Part shown: piece after piece, positions 62,544 to 64,000 of the stretch | Position numbering within the stretch: the first letter of the stretch is position 1 | Layout: each line of letters begins with the position of its first letter | NCBI GenBank assembly: GCA_004557455.1 | Contig: SFDX01000008.1 | Location: forward strand, 13,998 to 77,997 | Direction of reading: 5' to 3' | DNA length: 64,000 nt | Origin: Akkermansia muciniphila | GTDB lineage: Bacteria; Verrucomicrobiota; Verrucomicrobiia; Verrucomicrobiales; Akkermansiaceae | The notes under the pieces: generated by a model | Seen by the model: only the letters and a program-made list of their open reading frames with translations | Told to the model about the DNA's origin: nothing | Databases searched by the model: none | Made by a program: the position numbers and the translations under genes

Positions 62544-62915
62544 ATGAAGGACAACATGACCACCACCAAGACAGGACCGATGAGCACGCGAACGACTGCG
62601 GAGATCATCGGGCAGCTCAGTGAACACCGAAAACAGCTGGAAGGCTGGAAACTCGTTGTGGGGCTATACTCCGAGCGGAGGAGCACGGAGGAGGACCTGA
62701 TACACGCCTATGCTGTTGAAGCATGCGAGCTGATGCAGCGAGCAATGCGGATGCTCTTTGAGCTCGGAGCCGCGAGCATTATGCAACAGCGGAGCAGTTG
62801 CGAACACCTGCGCCGCTGCATTGCGGAGCATGACGAACGAGCCGTAGTGCTCGCGAAACTATGTCGGCAGGTGCTCGGGAACGATGGTAAGTTTCGGGAA
62901 ATGGCGGGGCTATAA
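62544..62915 (+). CDS. Small helical protein of unknown function
   Basis: A 123-residue helical protein (TAEIIGQLSEHRKQLEGWKL, ELMQRAMRMLFELG, EHDERAVVLAKLCRQVL). No family is recognised. It opens the rightward operon of the element. The start at 62544 or 62556 cannot be decided; the first has GAAGG too close. Its G+C content is closer to the host than that of the restriction cassette. Confidence 0.6.
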   Translation: MKDNMTTTKTGPMSTRTTAEIIGQLSEHRKQLEGWKLVVGLYSERRSTEEDLIHAYAVEACELMQRAMRMLFELGAASIMQQRSSCEHLRRCIAEHDERAVVLAKLCRQVLGNDGKFREMAGL

Positions 62916-62937
62916 GAGAGAGGCGATTTTTTTGACC

Positions 62938-63165
62938 ATGATCGACAGACAACGAAGAAGAAAGGACGGGCTGGCATACCGGGGCGAGCGAGTCTACAAG
63001 TGGCTGCGAGAGACGCCCTTTCAGTCGATGGCGCGAGCTCTGCGAGAAGCCCGCGAAAATTCCGAACGCTACAAGGCAGAAGCAGAGCAGGCGAAAGCGA
63101 TGCGGATGCTTGAGTGCGGGTCGGCGCGACCGGTTCACGACCATACGGATTATAAATGGGTATAA
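62938..63165 (+). CDS. Small basic protein of unknown function
   Basis: A 75-residue protein, basic and helical (IDRQRRRKDGLAYRGERVYKWL, then MARALREARENSERYKAEAEQAKAM). The pattern suggests a short coiled-coil DNA-associated protein. It lies 22 bases after the previous gene. No family is recognised. Confidence 0.55.
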   Translation: MIDRQRRRKDGLAYRGERVYKWLRETPFQSMARALREARENSERYKAEAEQAKAMRMLECGSARPVHDHTDYKWV

Positions 63166-63185
63166 TCCGCAACCCAAGAGGAAAC

Positions 63186-63425
63186 ATGAGAAAGCAAAAG
63201 AAACAGACAGTATTCCCGAAGGAGCAACTCTCCGTTCGGGGGAACATCGAGGAGTTTCGGCTCCCTGACACACCGCTTGGACGGCTGGTGGCGAGCTTCC
63301 ACTTGGTGTGGGGCTATGTGATGTTCGAAGGGAAGCACATATTGCAACCCTGCATCTATGCTCCCGGACTGGTGGATTATCCCGGATTTATTCCGGCGAG
63401 TGTAGAACAAGTTTACGGAAAGTAA
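63186..63425 (+). CDS. Small protein of unknown function
   Basis: A 79-residue protein with a basic head (RKQKKQTVFPKEQL) and an aromatic-rich second half (LVASFHLVWGYVMFEGK). GAGG lies shortly before the ATG at 63186. Its stop overlaps the next start by one base (TAATG), so translation is coupled to the antirepressor-like gene. Confidence 0.55.
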   Translation: MRKQKKQTVFPKEQLSVRGNIEEFRLPDTPLGRLVASFHLVWGYVMFEGKHILQPCIYAPGLVDYPGFIPASVEQVYGK

Positions 63426-63799
63426 TGAAACAAGAAAACAAAGACAGACAGCCGAAGTGCGCGATCTATTCGGTTGAGGACATGGCATCCGAAGTCTCCA
63501 ACTGGGGACAAGCGGTGAATGACGAAGAAGTATTGTGCTGGCTGCGCCTGAAAGGGTATCTGCTGGCTCAACCCGGGCCGGAATACAACTACCCGACAGA
63601 GCCGTGCGTTTACCTCGGCCTGATGGTGCAGGAACGCAGCTACCGCAACCTGGCGGGCGGGCGCACCATCATTGAACTTCGCCCTTGCTTCACGGAAAAG
63701 GGGCATGACTTTCTTCTGCCACGATTGGTGGACTACTTTGTCCACAGTCGCGACAGGCAAAAACAAACAATAAAAAACAATGGACCAGAAACCAAGTAA
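63425..63799 (+). CDS. Phage antirepressor-like protein (KilAC domain)
   Basis: A 124-residue protein that is essentially one KilAC/ANT-type domain: DEEVLCWLRLKGYLLAQPG, then PTEPCVYLGLMVQERSY, and RPCFTEKGHDFLLPRLVDYF. The usual N-terminal Bro or KilA domain is missing. Such domains in phage antirepressors bind and inactivate repressors, which fits control of an element switch. It is coupled to the gene before and overlaps the gene after. Confidence 0.72.
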   Translation: MKQENKDRQPKCAIYSVEDMASEVSNWGQAVNDEEVLCWLRLKGYLLAQPGPEYNYPTEPCVYLGLMVQERSYRNLAGGRTIIELRPCFTEKGHDFLLPRLVDYFVHSRDRQKQTIKNNGPETK

Positions 63800-63953
63800 A
63801 AACAAGGAGGAAAGTGCCGAACGCACGAATTCAGCCAAGCTCGTGGACAACATCATGTCCTTCATCGCGACGGTATGTTTCGCGGTTGGAGTCTTCATCC
63901 TTAAGGTGGTATCCCCTTCTCGACACCGAGTAGTCCTTTCTTGGTCAGACTAA
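63780..63953 (+). CDS. 57-residue single-pass membrane protein
   Basis: From ATG 63780 the frame reads a polar head (DQKPSKNKEESAERTNSAKLVD), then one TM segment (NIMSFIATVCFAVGVFILKVV) and a short basic tail ending at TAA 63951. It overlaps the antirepressor-like gene by 20 bases in another phase. Size and layout would fit a small holin-like or membrane toxin-type protein, but nothing identifies one. Confidence 0.45.
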   Translation: MDQKPSKNKEESAERTNSAKLVDNIMSFIATVCFAVGVFILKVVSPSRHRVVLSWSD

Positions 63954-64000
63954 CGGGGCTGAATGTATTGTTGCATTTTCTATCGTCTGTGTCAAGCCTT

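Overview
The window looks like one contiguous piece of a high-GC, Gram-negative bacterial chromosome (envelope genes TonB/ExbB/ExbD, dTDP-rhamnose and LPS-type glycosyltransferases, lysA, B12-dependent metH, sigma-54, NuoA). The gene set and the type II-C Cas9 fit a Verrucomicrobiota host, perhaps Akkermansia-like. That assignment is inference and needs a marker-gene tree.

Positions 1-14660 are housekeeping and envelope genes: the 5' part of typA, rpoN, a Bax-inhibitor-1 protein and a degenerate relative, a 192-bp element with terminal inverted repeats, lysA with an AI-2E family membrane protein, a GYF-PrsW protein, two tandem trkH genes, tonB-exbB-exbD and an ankyrin lipoprotein. Positions 14769-20957 hold a complete type II-C CRISPR-Cas locus: 18 repeats, cas2, cas1, cas9, and a tracrRNA divergent from cas9. 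The locus includes everything class 2 type II-C immunity needs.

Positions 21004-44505 return to core genes: pheST, rpsU, a thioredoxin, gltA-yggL, fic-recQ, nadA-midA, two GT25 glycosyltransferases behind a PIG-L-like deacetylase, the rhamnose operon rfbACDB plus a GT2 transferase, metH and a stand-alone nuoA. Across these host regions many genes have a -35/-10 promoter whose -10 box ends only 6-11 bases before the start codon, with no Shine-Dalgarno sequence. This predicts widespread leaderless mRNAs.

After tRNA-His (44713) the character changes. Positions 45738-50388 are a visibly A+T-rich cassette: a PD-(D/E)XK-type nuclease gene translationally coupled to a gene for a two-cluster ferredoxin-like protein, facing two overlapping DNA methyltransferase genes. 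It looks like a restriction-modification system with an unusual iron-sulfur subunit, and it is the best candidate here for something undescribed. A decayed hsdM fragment follows.

Positions 51063-63953 are a phage-like or integrative element: an HTH protein, a large serine recombinase, DUF2924, proteins sharing a repeated 40-residue module, three near-identical promoters, a DUF2800 nuclease, an SNF2-like helicase, a sigma-like protein, an array of inverted repeats, two large unknown genes and a KilAC antirepressor. A 30-bp sequence is repeated at two divergent transcription units of the element, which suggests a shared regulator. No second attachment site is visible, so the element probably continues past 64000.
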